Positions 44,186 to 55,295 of a stretch of 64,000 nucleotides of DNA are shown in pieces; within the stretch, counting starts at the first letter, position 1; the number at the start of each line of letters is the position of its first letter. The position numbers and the translations under genes are program-made. The notes beneath the pieces were generated by a model. It was not told where the DNA came from, did no database searches, and was given only the letters and a program-made list of their open reading frames with translations. Source of the stretch: Diplolepis rosae (taxonomy: Eukaryota > Arthropoda > Insecta > Hymenoptera > Diplolepididae); contig JAPYXD010000746.1 in assembly GCA_030998225.1 (NCBI GenBank), positions 3,038,001-3,102,000 on the forward strand, read 5' to 3'.

Positions 44186-45674
44186 CACGGAGAAAAATAG
44201 TTGAAGTAATTTTACTCAACTTCCGATCAAATTTGGGACATAAGGACAAGTTAGAAGTTATTTAGTATCACTGTATTTATTTGTGATATATTAAATTTTC
44301 GAAAATGAATCAAAGTTGAGTAAAATTCAGAAGTGTAGGGTGAAGTATGAAAGCCTGCATTAAAATTTTTTAAATATATATATTATTACTCGTAGTATAA
44401 CTATAAAAAACCAATCTTTTATTAAATCACAAAAATAGTAGAGCTTTCCGTTCATTCTACTCTACGCTTCAATCGAGAGTTGAGTAAACCGTGAATCGCA
44501 AGATTTATTCCAACAGCTACATCTATTCACGCAGGAACGAATGAAAGTAATCTGCGCCTTGGGCACATATAAAATTTTTTAAATTAATTTAATTAATAAT
44601 TAATAATAAATTTAAATTTTAATAACTTAAATTCTTAAAATTAAATTGATTTTATGAAAATTTAAACAAAAAAAAGTCGATAAGTGTATTACATAAAATA
44701 TGAAATATCACATAAATTACTCAGGCAGAATAATAATTTGGAGTTCGCAAATGTAAAATCCATATTTTGAAAATATAAAACACAGAAAATAAAAGAACCT
44801 TCTTTTAAATGTTTTTATACAAAATACTTCTTAATAATAATGCAATTTTTTAATGTACATTTGAAAATTTAGTTTCACTAAGCTTCATACGTCGTATAAT
44901 AAAAATGTATACTAAATGTAATTTCATAATTATATTATATATATTAATCATCATAATTATAATAATTGATTAATTATATTAATTTTTAAAAATATTTTAT
45001 TAATCATTTATGAAAAAAGTTGATTTATTTTTACTCGAGTAAGGCTAAAAAATTTTATTGACGGCACTTACTCTCACAAGCTCTGAATAACTCATGCAGT
45101 CACTATATAAGAAAGTTCCAAATTTTATATCTGAGCATTGTAAGCGAGCGTGTGCATGATTCGACGAAATCGTATCGTACTATATATAAGTGTAGTTATT
45201 AGGTTTATATATGTAAAGTTATATGTTTAAGTGTATTTGTAATTTGAAATATGATTGGTTACGTCTGAATGGTGTGAATGTATTTGTAAGTTGTTTATGT
45301 ATATACCGGATGACTATTGGCAGGCTCGAGGTAAGAATTTTTTTTTATTTGAGAGAACCATACCATTGCCAGTGCAAATAATACGCCCGATGCTCATTTT
45401 ACCCAACTACGGTTTGAAGCACCTCAAGCGTCGATGATATACTTATACATTTCATGTTAACCCACTGACGCATGTTGGTGCCCGGCCGTCGATAACGTTT
45501 TACTCAACTCCTTACTATTCCCTATGTAATGCTTATTGTTATTCACTTTGGGTGAATTAGGTATATATCAAATTCATTTTACCCGACTAGGATTCAATAG
45601 ATGTTCGAATGTCCTTATGTCCCAAGTTTAATCGACAGAGTTGAGTAAAATTACTTCAACTATTTTTCTCCGTG
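44186..45674 (+). mobile_element. CACGGAG-family DNA transposon, complete copy (1489 bp)
   Basis: TA flanks at 44184-44185 and 45675-45676. Inverted termini are CACGGAGAAAAATAGTTGAA followed by GTAATTTTACTCAACT. Partial copies exist at 1-380/5385-5530 and, inverted, at 63370-64000. The right half has a TATA-like CTATATAAG at 45104 and a donor-like GAG|GTAAGAATTT at 45331. Both are also preserved in the right-edge copy. No transposase frame is visible, so it is non-autonomous. Confidence 0.9.
45100..45115 (+). promoter_or_regulatory. TATA-like box in the CACGGAG element
   Basis: CTATATAAG lies ~220 bases upstream of a splice-donor-like GTAAGAATTT and is kept in the inverted copy (CTTATATAG at 63639). 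Conservation in two copies suggests a former promoter of the autonomous relative. Confidence 0.35.
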
Positions 45675-45889
45675 TACAAATTGCCTGACAATATTTTTTA
45701 AATATGTTTATGATAATGTGCAATTTCTAGATAAGTAGAGGATACATTAAAGAAGATTTATTCCATTGCTAATTTAAAAGTTTTCAAAGCTTGACGTCTT
45801 AAAAAATCAAAAACTAAATTGGATGTTGGTCAGACAACGTGATGCAAACTAGATTCAAATATAGAAATGCTCTATACGGTCAATATAAA

Positions 45890-46724
45890 CTAAGAATACC
45901 TATATTTATACATCAGTAGAAAGAATAATATATTTTGGACAACTACCAATAAGACGTTTTGAACCTTGAAATACAGATATGCTTTGAAATCAAAACATAA
46001 AATATACATCCTGTCAAGAAATTTCTCAATAAGAATGTGTAGACCTCATTTAGGCAAATAATTTTTTATCTAAGCGTTTTTTATGTACCCCATATATTTT
46101 GTCTAAAAAATGGAATTCTTGAATTTTAACCGTATTTTTTGGAATTGAAACGAAAAATATATGTTTTTTCAGAAACTGTGTGAGACAAAATTTTTAGATC
46201 TTTTTAAAACGAACAACTTTGTATTCTTACGTTTTTTTCGTATTTCGAATATTATTGTTAAAAAATTGAATTTTGGATTTTCAATAGTTTTTTTTTTAAT
46301 TAAAAAGAAAAATATGCATCTTATGAAAAAATGTTATAATTCAAATTTGTAGGCCTTTATGTATTCAATAATATTGTATCATAACGTTTTTTCGTATCTC
46401 GTATAACTTAACTGGAAAATGGAATTTTGATATTGACTTTTTTCGAATTTGAATATGCTGTAACATTTCTAATTTTGATTTAATCAAAAAATGTTATAAG
46501 GATAATTTGTAGAGATTTATGAGCACTATCAAAAATCAGGATTGGTATTTTTGATTTTTTCAAAAAATTATTTTCAAAAACACAAAAGTAGTGCTCCATC
46601 CCTTAATTTTGATCGGATGTGGCTGGTTAAAAAACTTGACCTTACTTTTTCGGCTCCGATAAAGTGTACCAAAGCTCAATTCAATCTGATAATTCTATCG
46701 AGAGTTATGCCGCACACGACCTAC

Positions 46725-46756
<32 letters not shown>

Positions 46757-46877
46757 CTTTCGTAAAAACCATTTTTTCTGACTCAGGGGGGCTCAAAACG
46801 TAAAGATTTGATGAAAATTTCGAAAGTCATTTTTCACATAGAACCAATACCTTCTCATCCATGATGAGAATGTAAAA
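45890..46877 (-). repeat. TCTG repeat family, copy B (inverted)
   Basis: The mirror of copy A: it ends CCATGATGAGAATGTAAAA, carries an (ACAG)n tract at ~46731-46757, and has the same AT-rich periodic units. A 79-residue frame over the tract is not a gene. Confidence 0.85.
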
Positions 46878-47461
46878 ACAATGTTTCAAAGCAAAAACGT
46901 CTTGCTAAATTCAGTTTTCTTCATGAGAAGTAATCAAAAAATAAGATTCTGAACCTACATACTTTGATTATTATATCTATAGGTTCAGACTCCACATTTA
47001 AACACGTTCTGAAATTTTTGATTACAAATAAGAAAGTTTCTCTAACATGGGATTTTTTTTACATAAAACAAATAGTTCAAAATTTATATAAATTCTTAAA
47101 GCATATGTTGGTTAATTAATTACAGTACTTTATTGGAAATTTCAAAAAATTTTGTTTAGAGTGTACCTTTCATTAGATAAATTTTCTAATAATTCAATTT
47201 ATTCTACCATCTTGATGGGGATTCTTATCGGTAATATAGCGTATTCTATAATAAAAGGCCTAATAAATGTTGAATTATTAGAAAAAAGTACGTCACTTTA
47301 GAATTTATCATGCGTTTCCAAATAGTTTGGTAATTTTAGACAAATATTCTTCTTCGTGCAGACATATCTCAGGAACCTTTCACTATTATGTCCCTCAAAG
47401 ATATTTAGGTAGTAATTTTAATAAATATCAAATTAATTTTGGTTTCAAGGTAAACGGAGAG
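46878..47461. other. AT-rich spacer, no gene identified
   Basis: No motif or inverted termini recognised. Confidence 0.45.
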
Positions 47462-47850
47462 AAAAAATCTGCCCGCTTCGCGGGCACATTCTCATCGCGC
47501 GCTTCGCGCGCAGCTCGCTTCGCGCTCGATCTTGTGCTCTTTGCATACATTTAAGTTTATTTCTTATAATTTAATACTGAAGCTCAAACCAATTTTATAA
47601 TATTAAAGATGATGTGAATTACTCATTTTCTCAAATTCACTAAATTTCTTTTTCAGTTTAAGTGAAACAGGAAATTCAATTTACTTAAGGCTCTATCGGC
47701 CTTAAGGAACACATTCTCATCATGACACTCGCGCTTCGCGCTCGATTTTCTGTATACATTTCAGTAACTTTTTAATAAATTACATGATTAAAATAATTTA
47801 TTTTCTTCCAAATCTCTCAAAAAGAAAAAATAATCGTAGAATTTATTTAA
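47462..47850. repeat. GC-palindromic end of the TCTG repeat family
   Basis: It repeats 41585-41850 and adds TTAAGGCTCTATCGGCCTTAA, an uninterrupted version of the phrase that flanks the CACTGAG copies, then GCTCGCGCTTCGCGCTCGAT and the mirror of 40380-40500. Confidence 0.7.
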
Positions 47851-48470
47851 GGTAGTACGATCACGAAAATTAGACCTCAGGCTAAAATAGATAATTTTGC
47901 TTTCAAGAATAGCAATATTATTTTTGAAGGGCTAATTTGAATGAGAAAAGATTATTTTTCATGAAAAAAATTTGAAACACAAAAAAATAATGTTATTAAT
48001 AAATTTCATTTTTGCCCAAACTTATTATCTTATCGCCTCGAATCAAATTTTTAAAAATGATGCGATTATAATAAATCACGGTTCGCTTTTTAGGAAAAAG
48101 ATTCTCTACAACTTGACCGTTTCCGATTTTTGAAAATGAATTCTCTAATGGCTGAAATTATAAAAAAACAATTTTTCAAAACAAAATTTTTATAAACAAA
48201 TTGCTGTATTTGATAATAATTAATTCAATTTCAAAAATAGGAAACGGTCAAGTTGTAGAGAATCTTTTTTCTAAAAAACTGAACCATAATTTATTAGAAT
48301 CGCATCATTTTAAAAAATTTGACTCTAAGCGATAAGAAAATAAGTTTGGGCAAAAATAAAATTTATTAATAACATTATTTTTATGTGTTTCAAATTTTTT
48401 TCATGAAAAATAATCTTTTCTCATTCAAATTGGCCCTTCAATAATAATGTTACTATTCTTGAATTGTTAC
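47851..48470. repeat. ~600-bp fold-back element (GGTAGTACGA family)
   Basis: The arms pair over ~270 bases each: TTTCAAGAATAG with its complement at the right end, CTTATCGC(C/T)T with AAGCGATAAGA, and GATTCTCTACAACTTGACCG with its complement. The left outer end is TTAAGGTAGTACGATCACG; the right outer end is missing. A decayed relative lies at 55975-56630. No coding. Confidence 0.85.
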
Positions 48471-48913
48471 GTTTTGCAAATAATAATTGATTTTGTGCTC
48501 ACATAATCATTTGCAAACTGAACGAGTGTAAGTATTTCAAATGTATAATTAAACATATATTGTAGCTTTTTATTATAAGAAATGATAAAAACGATTATAA
48601 ATTTGTGTTTTTAAATGGTAAATAAGTGAAATAAAAATCATGAGAATTTTTAGGTTGAACTTGCAAAATACAATTTTGCTTTGTTATAAAAAGAGAATTA
48701 TATTGTATTAGTAGTGGTATAAAATTTATATGCTAGAAAAATTTGTTCTAATTTAAAAGCAGAAGTTTTAAAAACAATAATTTTTACGCTGAAATCGTTT
48801 TTTATTTGGGAGAATTCTGACTGGTTTTGCATTTATACAGCATTATGATAAACGACGAGTTACGGCTCCTGGAGAATATATAGTATAATTTATAATATAA
48901 TTTATAATATAAT

Positions 48914-49217
48914 TTATACTATTAATTTTAGGCCTTTTGCAATGATTTTTTCTACCTCAGCGATATGTGTAGGTTTCTTCAGATATTTCGATGATATAGC
49001 TAAAATTTTGTGTCTTATTTCGTCATGAAATTTCTCAGGAAACTTTGTCAAATTTGTTTCTACGTCCTTTATAATTTCAAAAATATAGTCTTTTTTACTA
49101 GTTATAAATTGTGAATTAAATTGAATACCTAATCGTAATATATCAGAAACATTTTTTGGAATATTAGTGTCAGATAAATTGATAAGCCAAGGGTCCTGAA
49201 TGTCATTGTTAGGGTCT
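48914..49217 (-). pseudogene. Possible Penelope-like element N-terminal coding fragment
   Basis: A ~100-codon open stretch on the minus strand without a start codon. It reads DPWLINLSDTNIPKNVSDIL, then RLGIQFNSQF, then YIFEIIKDVETNLTKFPEKF and HIAEVEKIIAKGLKLIV before TAA. The pattern W-x-x-N-L-S...I-P-x-x-V...I-L-x-x-G-x-x-F followed by I-K-x-V-E resembles, as I recall it, the region before the reverse transcriptase in Penelope-like proteins. No RT or GIY-YIG part is present. The upstream end collapses into a palindrome (GTCTAATTCACATTAGAC), suggesting rearrangement. Family assignment is tentative. Confidence 0.45.
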
Positions 49218-49544
49218 AATGTGAATTAGACCTTAACAATGAGAAGAATTAAATGAGCTTTGAAACTGATGTCTGATGTGTACCCGTTTATTGACTACAT
49301 GTTTTTTTAATTTTTTACATATACTTTTAAAAAATTATTCAAAGCTGAATATTAGTTTCAAATTCTAGTGGAGCCATTCAAAACAAATAAAGAACCAGTC
49401 GTACTAGAGGTGTCTCCTTTGGAGAATTAAAAGAGGTCCACTAGGACTACAATTCAGTGGAATTTCAAAAAGATTAAAGACGACAAATTTTTAGGCGGGT
49501 ACACTTGGCCAATGTAACTAATTTTTAAAGAATTTGAATATTTA

Positions 49545-49712
49545 AAGAATTTGAAAATCTTTAAATATTTGAATTCATTGCATTATTTGCGATATAAGAA
49601 TTTGAAATTGTCTACGAGGACACCTGTCGACAACGTATCCTATCTGATACGCGACTAGTGAACCTCCGATAATGTAGGCAGTGACAAAAATTCCAAACGC
49701 ACCTAATTAATT
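49545..49712 (+). repeat. SINE body copy
   Basis: Nearly identical to 32943-33110, from TTAAAGAATTTGAAAATC to CACCTAATTAAT. It is preceded by a partial duplication of the AAAGAATTTGAA phrase. A target duplication is not clear. Confidence 0.75.
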
Positions 49713-50224
49713 TGTAATTAATTTTTTAATTTTAATTTATTTCCTTTCATAATTAATACAAATTAAATCCAATTGGTCGTTTTTATCGCATAAGTAAAAT
49801 TTTTTAATCATTAATAACTATTGTAAGACAATAGTTTTCGCCTGTCCAATTGCAGAATTTAATATTGCAGTTTCTTCAAATAATATTGTGAAATTCCTAG
49901 TGTTTTGCTTACAAAAATACTTTCCTTTATTTTTTTACTGAAAACTGAAAGGTTCTTGAGATACGCCCGTATATAGTCATGCTAAAAATCAGCCTTCTAT
50001 CTAAGGGACACTATTACATAATTTTATAAACAAATAAACACGCTGGAATAATCATACTTTTTTTTATCACAAAAAATATGTTCCGTGTCCAATAGAATTT
50101 CATTTTTTATTCATTTTAATATATAGCTTTACTTTTTATGTTATGTTTCTAATTAATTGACTCTTTATTTAATGTTTTAAAAGCGAGAATCGTTTGATAA
50201 ACATTTTTTTTATTACGGTAGAAA
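49713..50224. other. AT-rich spacer, no gene identified
   Basis: No family motif or paired termini seen. Confidence 0.45.
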
Positions 50225-50406
50225 AGTCAGCCTTACGCTAACGCTTGCAATCGGCGTGGTAGCATGCCGGTTATGAACGAGGAGATAAGCCAGTACTGGC
50301 ATTGTACTAATGTGATACTAGCGCAGTACTGCCCATCATCGTTGAATATCTACCGACGCAGGAGTTAGGCTGAACGTCAACGTGGTATTGATGTGGCACT
50401 GATATA

Positions 50407-50805
50407 AAGGGTTTCCCAATAGGGACATAACAATTTCGTACCTTTATATAAACGCACCCTTAAACTTTCTTAATGAACTGTCAAATTCAAAACGTTAATT
50501 AAAGTCAAAATTTTCATCATGGTAAAGTTCACGAACCAGCAACGTTTGGAAATAATTAAAAATTACTACCGAAATTGGTTCTGCCAAAGCTTGAAGAAAA
50601 TGAGTGGTGGAAAATTGGATCCAAAGAATAGACCGCTGTAAACGGGCTCGTAAACTTGTAAACGGTGGTCATCTGACCGATATCGAATTTCATTCATAAA
50701 ATGTAATGCTTGCACTACACCCACAATAAATTTGAACTCAATATCTCAAATATTTCTATGTTTTATTCATAGATAAAATTGTTATGTCCCTATTGGAAAA
50801 CCCTT
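50407..50805 (+). mobile_element. mariner deletion derivative (399 bp)
   Basis: TA at 50405-50406 and 50806-50807; inverted ends AAGGGTTT(C/T)CCAATAGGGA. The interior joins the beginning and end of a transposase gene. The dispersed repeat at 12870-13140 provides the empty site. Confidence 0.9.
50519..50699 (+). pseudogene. Fused N- and C-terminal ends of a mariner-like transposase
   Basis: ATG at 50519 starts MVKFTNQQRLEIIKNYYRNW, a typical first helix of this group. The reading then passes SLKKMSGGKLDPKNR and meets a stop just after. One base over, the frame IDRCKRARKLVNGGHLTDIE ending FHS and TAA corresponds to the family C-terminus. The DNA-binding second half and the whole catalytic core are deleted. 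This shows how the MITE-like derivative arose. Confidence 0.8.
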
Positions 50806-52100
50806 TAGTATCACTCATTAGTGTTGATAATCTACTGACAAAAAACTTATGCCTAGTGTCGACGTAGTACATGATAGATAGTAACACTTATACAAATTTA
50901 TTGTATTATTTTATTATTATTTACCGTTATTTACGCCAATTTTTTTTTTTCATGCAGATAAAGATGTATTCCATATACTTCAATTTTAATTATTTATAAT
51001 TATGAAGAGATATTAAAAAAAGTACTAACAATGTATATCGGTTTAGGCACCAATCCCGTTTATAGTTTATATTATATTAAATATTATTTATATTATATTA
51101 ATTTATTTAATATTCAACCGTTTGAATTGTATTGTATGTTATAATTATAACTAAATCAATAATATATCTTGTCTTAGCATTTGCGCTTTTTAAAATTTTT
51201 TCAAAAAGTACAAGCCTATTACTGCAGAGTACCGACCACCAGTACCAGCCGAGTTTTCATTAGGGCTTAAAACAGCAAAATGCCCCTACTGACTTGCAGT
51301 AATGCCGAAGTATCAAAAATGTGTTGTGTAACTGTCAACTAAATCATTGTTAGATTTTAAAGTTTGTCAAGACCTACGTGAAATTAACACTGCAACTATT
51401 GAAAATAGTAATTTTGACCATTCGAATCGTTTGGTGGTGGTTTAGTGGTATTGCGTGGTGTGTTTTTGGTGTTACGTGGTAAAAATTGTAAAAAATATAG
51501 AATTTTCAAGAAGTGCGGCCTAACTTCACGCTTGCACCGCACATTCAATCATTTTTAAAATCGTTTTTGTGATTGTTGCGTGGTGTTACGTGGTCTAATT
51601 TTAACGTTTCGTGGTCAAAATTGTAAGATTTTTAAGACTTTCAAAAACATGGTTGGCCGGCATTTTTTAATATTTCGCGAAATGGCTTTCACTGGTCGTT
51701 GTGAAATCTTTACGTGGTGAAAATTCAGAAAATTACAAAAATTTTGAACTAGTAATACTGTATATATACTATATAATTTCTATTCTGCAACGCACTCGCA
51801 AACACTCTTTTGGATGCAGTGCTCCCAGATCGTGGATGAAATTTACCCTCTCCATAATTATCAGTTTGGAGCCGCAAAACGAAAACTCAATGATTACCAC
51901 TGTCTGTGACGTCACTGCTTCGGGTAATGCCGAAAATGTACGAAGACGAACGATTTGAATATGTAATTTCTCGTCGTCCTCGCCTCGCTCGGCTATTTGA
52001 AGGTTTAAGATGATTTCTGTCAATTTCTGTTTACAAAATTTGACAAGTTGACAGAAATTTTGAAATATTTAATGTTTATGACTTTCAGGAATTATCATAA

Positions 52101-52150
52101 ATGGTTTGCGAGTGTGCGATTTGCGGGAAATATATTATAAGGCACTACAG
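52101..52150 (+). pseudogene. Possible first exon with Cys-x2-Cys motif, duplicated in both palindrome arms
   Basis: ATG opens MVCECAICGKYIIRHYR and stops at AG|GTTTGT, a weak donor. The opposite arm (near 52577-52626, minus strand) carries the same start, but the Tyr codon has become a stop. The Cys pair followed by His could be half of a zinc finger at the N-terminus of a transposase. Function is inferred only from the pattern. Confidence 0.3.
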
Positions 52151-53019
52151 GTTTGTAAAGTTGTAATATATTGAATGTATTATGTAAAGAAATTTGAGGT
52201 TAGGTTACTAAAGTGTCATTCTCAGGTGGTTTTAGTTTACACTGTTTATGTTATGTATTATTCAATTGATTTGAAATATTGTTAATTTAGAACGCTACTA
52301 ATTTATATGAATTTTTAATTTATTAAAATATTAAATATTTTCACTGCATAATTACCTTTGATACTTTCCTTTCTTCTAATGCTATGTTTAATATTTTGAT
52401 AAATTAAAAATTCATATAAATTAGTAGCATTCTAAATTAACAATATTTCAAATCAATTGAATAATACATAACATAAACAATGTAAACTAAAACCACCTGA
52501 GAATGACACTTTAGTAACCTAACCTCAAATTTCTTTACATAATACATTCAATATATTACAACTTTACAAAACTCTAGTGCCTTATAATATATTTCCCGCA
52601 AATCGCACACTCACAAACCATTTATGATAAATCCTGAAAGTCATAAACATTAAATATTTCAAAATTTCTGTCAACTTGTCAAATTTTGTAAAAACAGAAA
52701 TTGACAGAAATCATTTCAAACCTTCAAATAGCCGAGCGAGGCGAGGACGACGAGAAATTACAAGTTCAAATCGTTCGTCTTCGTACATTTTCGGCATTAC
52801 CCGAAGCAGTGACGTCACAGACAGTGGTAATCATTGAGTTTACGTTTTGCGGCTCCAAACTGGTAATTATGGAGAGGGTAAATTTCATCCACGATCTGGG
52901 AGCACTGATTGGAAGTGGTATAGTATAAAAGAGTATAGACGGCACTTCTTGAAAATTCTATATTTTTTACAATTTTCACCACGTAACACCAAAAACGCAC
53001 CACGCAATACCACTCAACA

Positions 53020-53172
53020 GTAGAGATGGCTTGTGACGCATCACTCGAAGTTTTTTACGTAAAATACATGGGTTTTTACACAAAGTAAAATACGTATTAT
53101 AAGTAATTCACCCCACACCACATAAAAAATACAGTGTGTAAAAAACCAAAATACGTGATGTTTTATACGTAC
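53020..53172. mobile_element. Short hAT-like insertion in the palindrome's right arm
   Basis: It starts CAGTAGAGATGGCTTGTGAC and contains GCATCACTCGAAGTTTTTTACGT, matching the left end of the hAT at 13861. It is absent from the mirror position of the left arm. No clear 8-bp duplication remains. Confidence 0.65.
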
Positions 53173-53178
53173 CTATCT

Positions 53179-53400
53179 TTATGAAACAACTACCAAACGA
53201 TTTGAATGGTCAACATTATTATTTTCAATAGTTGCAGTGCTAAATTCACGTAGGTTTTGGCGAGCAAGTAATTCATGTGCTTGAGCACTCTGTTTCAAAA
53301 CTTCTTTTTCGCAGATGTCTGTAGATCGAAATAGCTTCAAAATAACAGTATTTATCTCAGTCTGCAAAACACCGGTTATGATATGAAAACGTGGTAACAA
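53179..53400 (-). pseudogene. Unassigned coding remnant at the outer edge of the palindrome
   Basis: The minus-strand frame reads LQTEINTVILKLFRSTDICE, QSAQAHELLARQNLREFSTA and NNNVDHSNRLVVV. The C-terminal half lies within the palindrome arm and is mirrored, degenerate, at 51374-51435. Its regular composition suggests true ancestral coding, perhaps of the element that formed the palindrome. I do not recognise it. Confidence 0.35.
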
Positions 53401-53730
53401 ATATATGAATGTTTTTATCTACGAGGTTAGGAAATTTGTATTGCACTAATTATATTTAATTGAATGTCATAACAAAATAGATTACCAGTTGAGGATTATT
53501 TAAGAAATAACTTTGTACTGATTTAGATTTTTTTTTGTAAAACACATCAAATTACACAAAATTTTAGACAAAATCTTCGGAACAATTTTCATCACTGCAT
53601 AACACGACAAACACGAGGTATACGCACGAGCAGGACCTGTGGCGTACTCTGCTGTAGAATAATACAACCATCGATAACAGAGATTTTTTCATTGCATGTG
53701 CCAGAGAGAAATATCTTTGAGCAGAGACAG

Positions 53731-53849
53731 AGATTAGTTGGGAGATTGCTAAAGTAATGGAATAAGAGAATTTCACAAAAGTGGGCTGATAAGCGCGCCC
53801 TCTGAACGCGTTGCGCAAAAGGTGTACTTTGCCAGAGATGAGTTGGGAG
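53731..53849 (+). repeat. Tandem host duplication (~110 bp)
   Basis: GAGTTGGGAG at 53841 repeats TAGTTGGGAG at ~53734. The following ATTGCTAAAGTAATG occurs after the first and, beyond the inserted element, after the second (55296). This gives an independent pre-insertion reference. Confidence 0.65.
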
Positions 53850-55287
53850 CAGCCGTATGCATCAGAAGAGAAAATGGCGCCCCGTTAGTGTCCTAAGTTG
53901 AATTCATAAGTTAGTTTGCCGAACCGTCACACGCGGCGCTAACTGTACCATCACTCCCTGAAAATTCACAGTGACATACGAAGAATTGAATATAAAAAAT
54001 TATTAAAAATATATTATTCAATTCAATAAAAAATAAAAGATATCAGACTTTAAATATCATTTGAATATTTTAAATTAAATTTTCCCCTTTTTATTCAGAT
54101 TTATCTCGTACAAAAACTATTTTGAAACATTCAGCTGATATTAGAATTTAAATATTAATATCTCTTTTATTCCTTTTTGGCATTGAATAATAACTTTTTT
54201 TTATTTTTATATTTAATTGTCTACATATCACTACATTTATATTATTTTTTTAGGTAAAATTAAGTTGAAAAATAGAAAAAAAATGAAAAATTCTGAACAA
54301 GGAACGAAGTTGATGAGAGTTGTAATTAGTTGGAAATCATGATGAATGATTAAAGAAAATAGAATATAAAAAAGGAGAATATCAATTTATATTTTTAAAA
54401 TAGTTAACTAACATTAATGAAAACAGTATAATAAGAAAAATTAAATTTTTTTTTCATTTTCAAAACCGAAAGTAGTCTATCTACGTCCGTTTTCATCGTC
54501 TCTAACATTCACGAAATGTGAAAGTTGAAATTTAGGGAAACAAAAAGTTGTAAAAATTCAAAGTATTTTCATACCTAAAAAGCGGATTCTACAAATTGTG
54601 AAAATTAATCATTAGAAACAAAATAGAAAATATTTTACTTAGAAATACATTAAAAGTATTTTTATATTTTTTTTATGAATGATTTCACGAATTTCAATTT
54701 TTATAACTTTGTCTCCCTAAATTTAAACTTTCACAGCATCCAGGTAAAAATTATTACAGTTTCCTTCATATACATCGGATATTTTCCGTAAATCTACCTT
54801 TGTGATAGATGAACAAAAATTTTGAAAAGTTCATTGCTTTAGGTGTTATTAAAAGTGGTTTTAATTAATGTGATACTTGAGAAGAGTAGCAAGTTTATAC
54901 GAATAATTTGGTCCAGTTTCTACTTGTTTGTGTCCAAAGTACATAAAATGTTGTTTCCAAAATTTCGTGAATGTTAGAGAGGATGAAAACGGACGTAGAT
55001 AGACTACCTTTGGATTTTAAAATGGAAAAGAAATTTAATTGTTCTTATTATACTGTTTTTATTAATTTCAGTTAGCTATTTAAAAAAAAATTATATTCAC
55101 CTTATTTTATATTCTATTTTCTTTAATTATTCATAATGATTTCCAACTAATTACAACTCTCATCAAATTTGTTCCTTGTTCAGAATTTTTCATTTTTTTT
55201 CTATTTTTCAACTTAATTTTACCTCAAAAAAATAATACTAAGGGGGTCAAGTTAGTATCGTGAAATACGGGCTGATGCATACGGCTG
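53850..55287. mobile_element. Fold-back hAT-like element with 8-bp target duplication (1438 bp)
   Basis: GTTGGGAG at 53842-53849 recurs at 55288-55295. The termini are perfect 16-bp inverted repeats, CAGCCGTATGCATCAG. Inside, arms at ~54245-54520 and ~54965-55230 pair (TCTATCTACGTCCGTTTTCA and complement; AACTAATTACAACTCTCATC and complement). A second inner pair lies at 54524-54730. An 8-bp duplication with CAG..CTG ends fits hAT. No transposase coding is present. Confidence 0.9.
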
Positions 55288-55295
55288 GTTGGGAG

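Larger units (their letters stand above)
50225..50900. repeat. Dispersed repeat interrupted by a mariner derivative
   Basis: The inverted relative of 12870-13140. The two halves, 50225-50406 and 50806-50900, are continuous in that other copy. Confidence 0.7.
51374..53268. repeat. 1.9-kb imperfect palindrome, arms ~900 bp
   Basis: The left arm 51374-52335 pairs with 52387-53268 around a 51-base centre. Matched blocks include AACCTACGTGAA or GACCTACGTGAA, CACTGCAACTATTGAAAATA, TATTGCGTGGTG, GATCGTGGATGAAATTTACC, GTGACGTCACTGCTTCGGGT, GAAATATATTATAAGGCACT and the central AATTTATATGAATTTTTAAT. The right arm is interrupted by a ~150-bp hAT-like insertion at ~53020-53172. The short frames on both strands mirror each other and are arms of the palindrome, not separate genes. 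Confidence 0.9.

Noticed and set aside
46542..46781. 79-residue frame over the ACAG tract, also seen at 39559-39759 and 58255-58520
   Set aside because: The repeated frames follow the copies of the TCTG repeat and end in microsatellite; similarity is DNA-level and the reading is not consistently preserved.
39425..46877. A single 7.4-kb element with 1-kb inverted ends formed by TCTG copies A and B
   Set aside because: Copy A lies inside the TTAA-bounded element 39291-44179 while copy B lies outside it, beyond another complete transposon, so they are better explained as separate insertions.
51701..52928. Pairs of 75-85-residue frames on both strands (EIILNLQIAERGEDDEKL and partners)
   Set aside because: They are mirror images generated by the palindrome arms and run through the arm sequence with no known domain.
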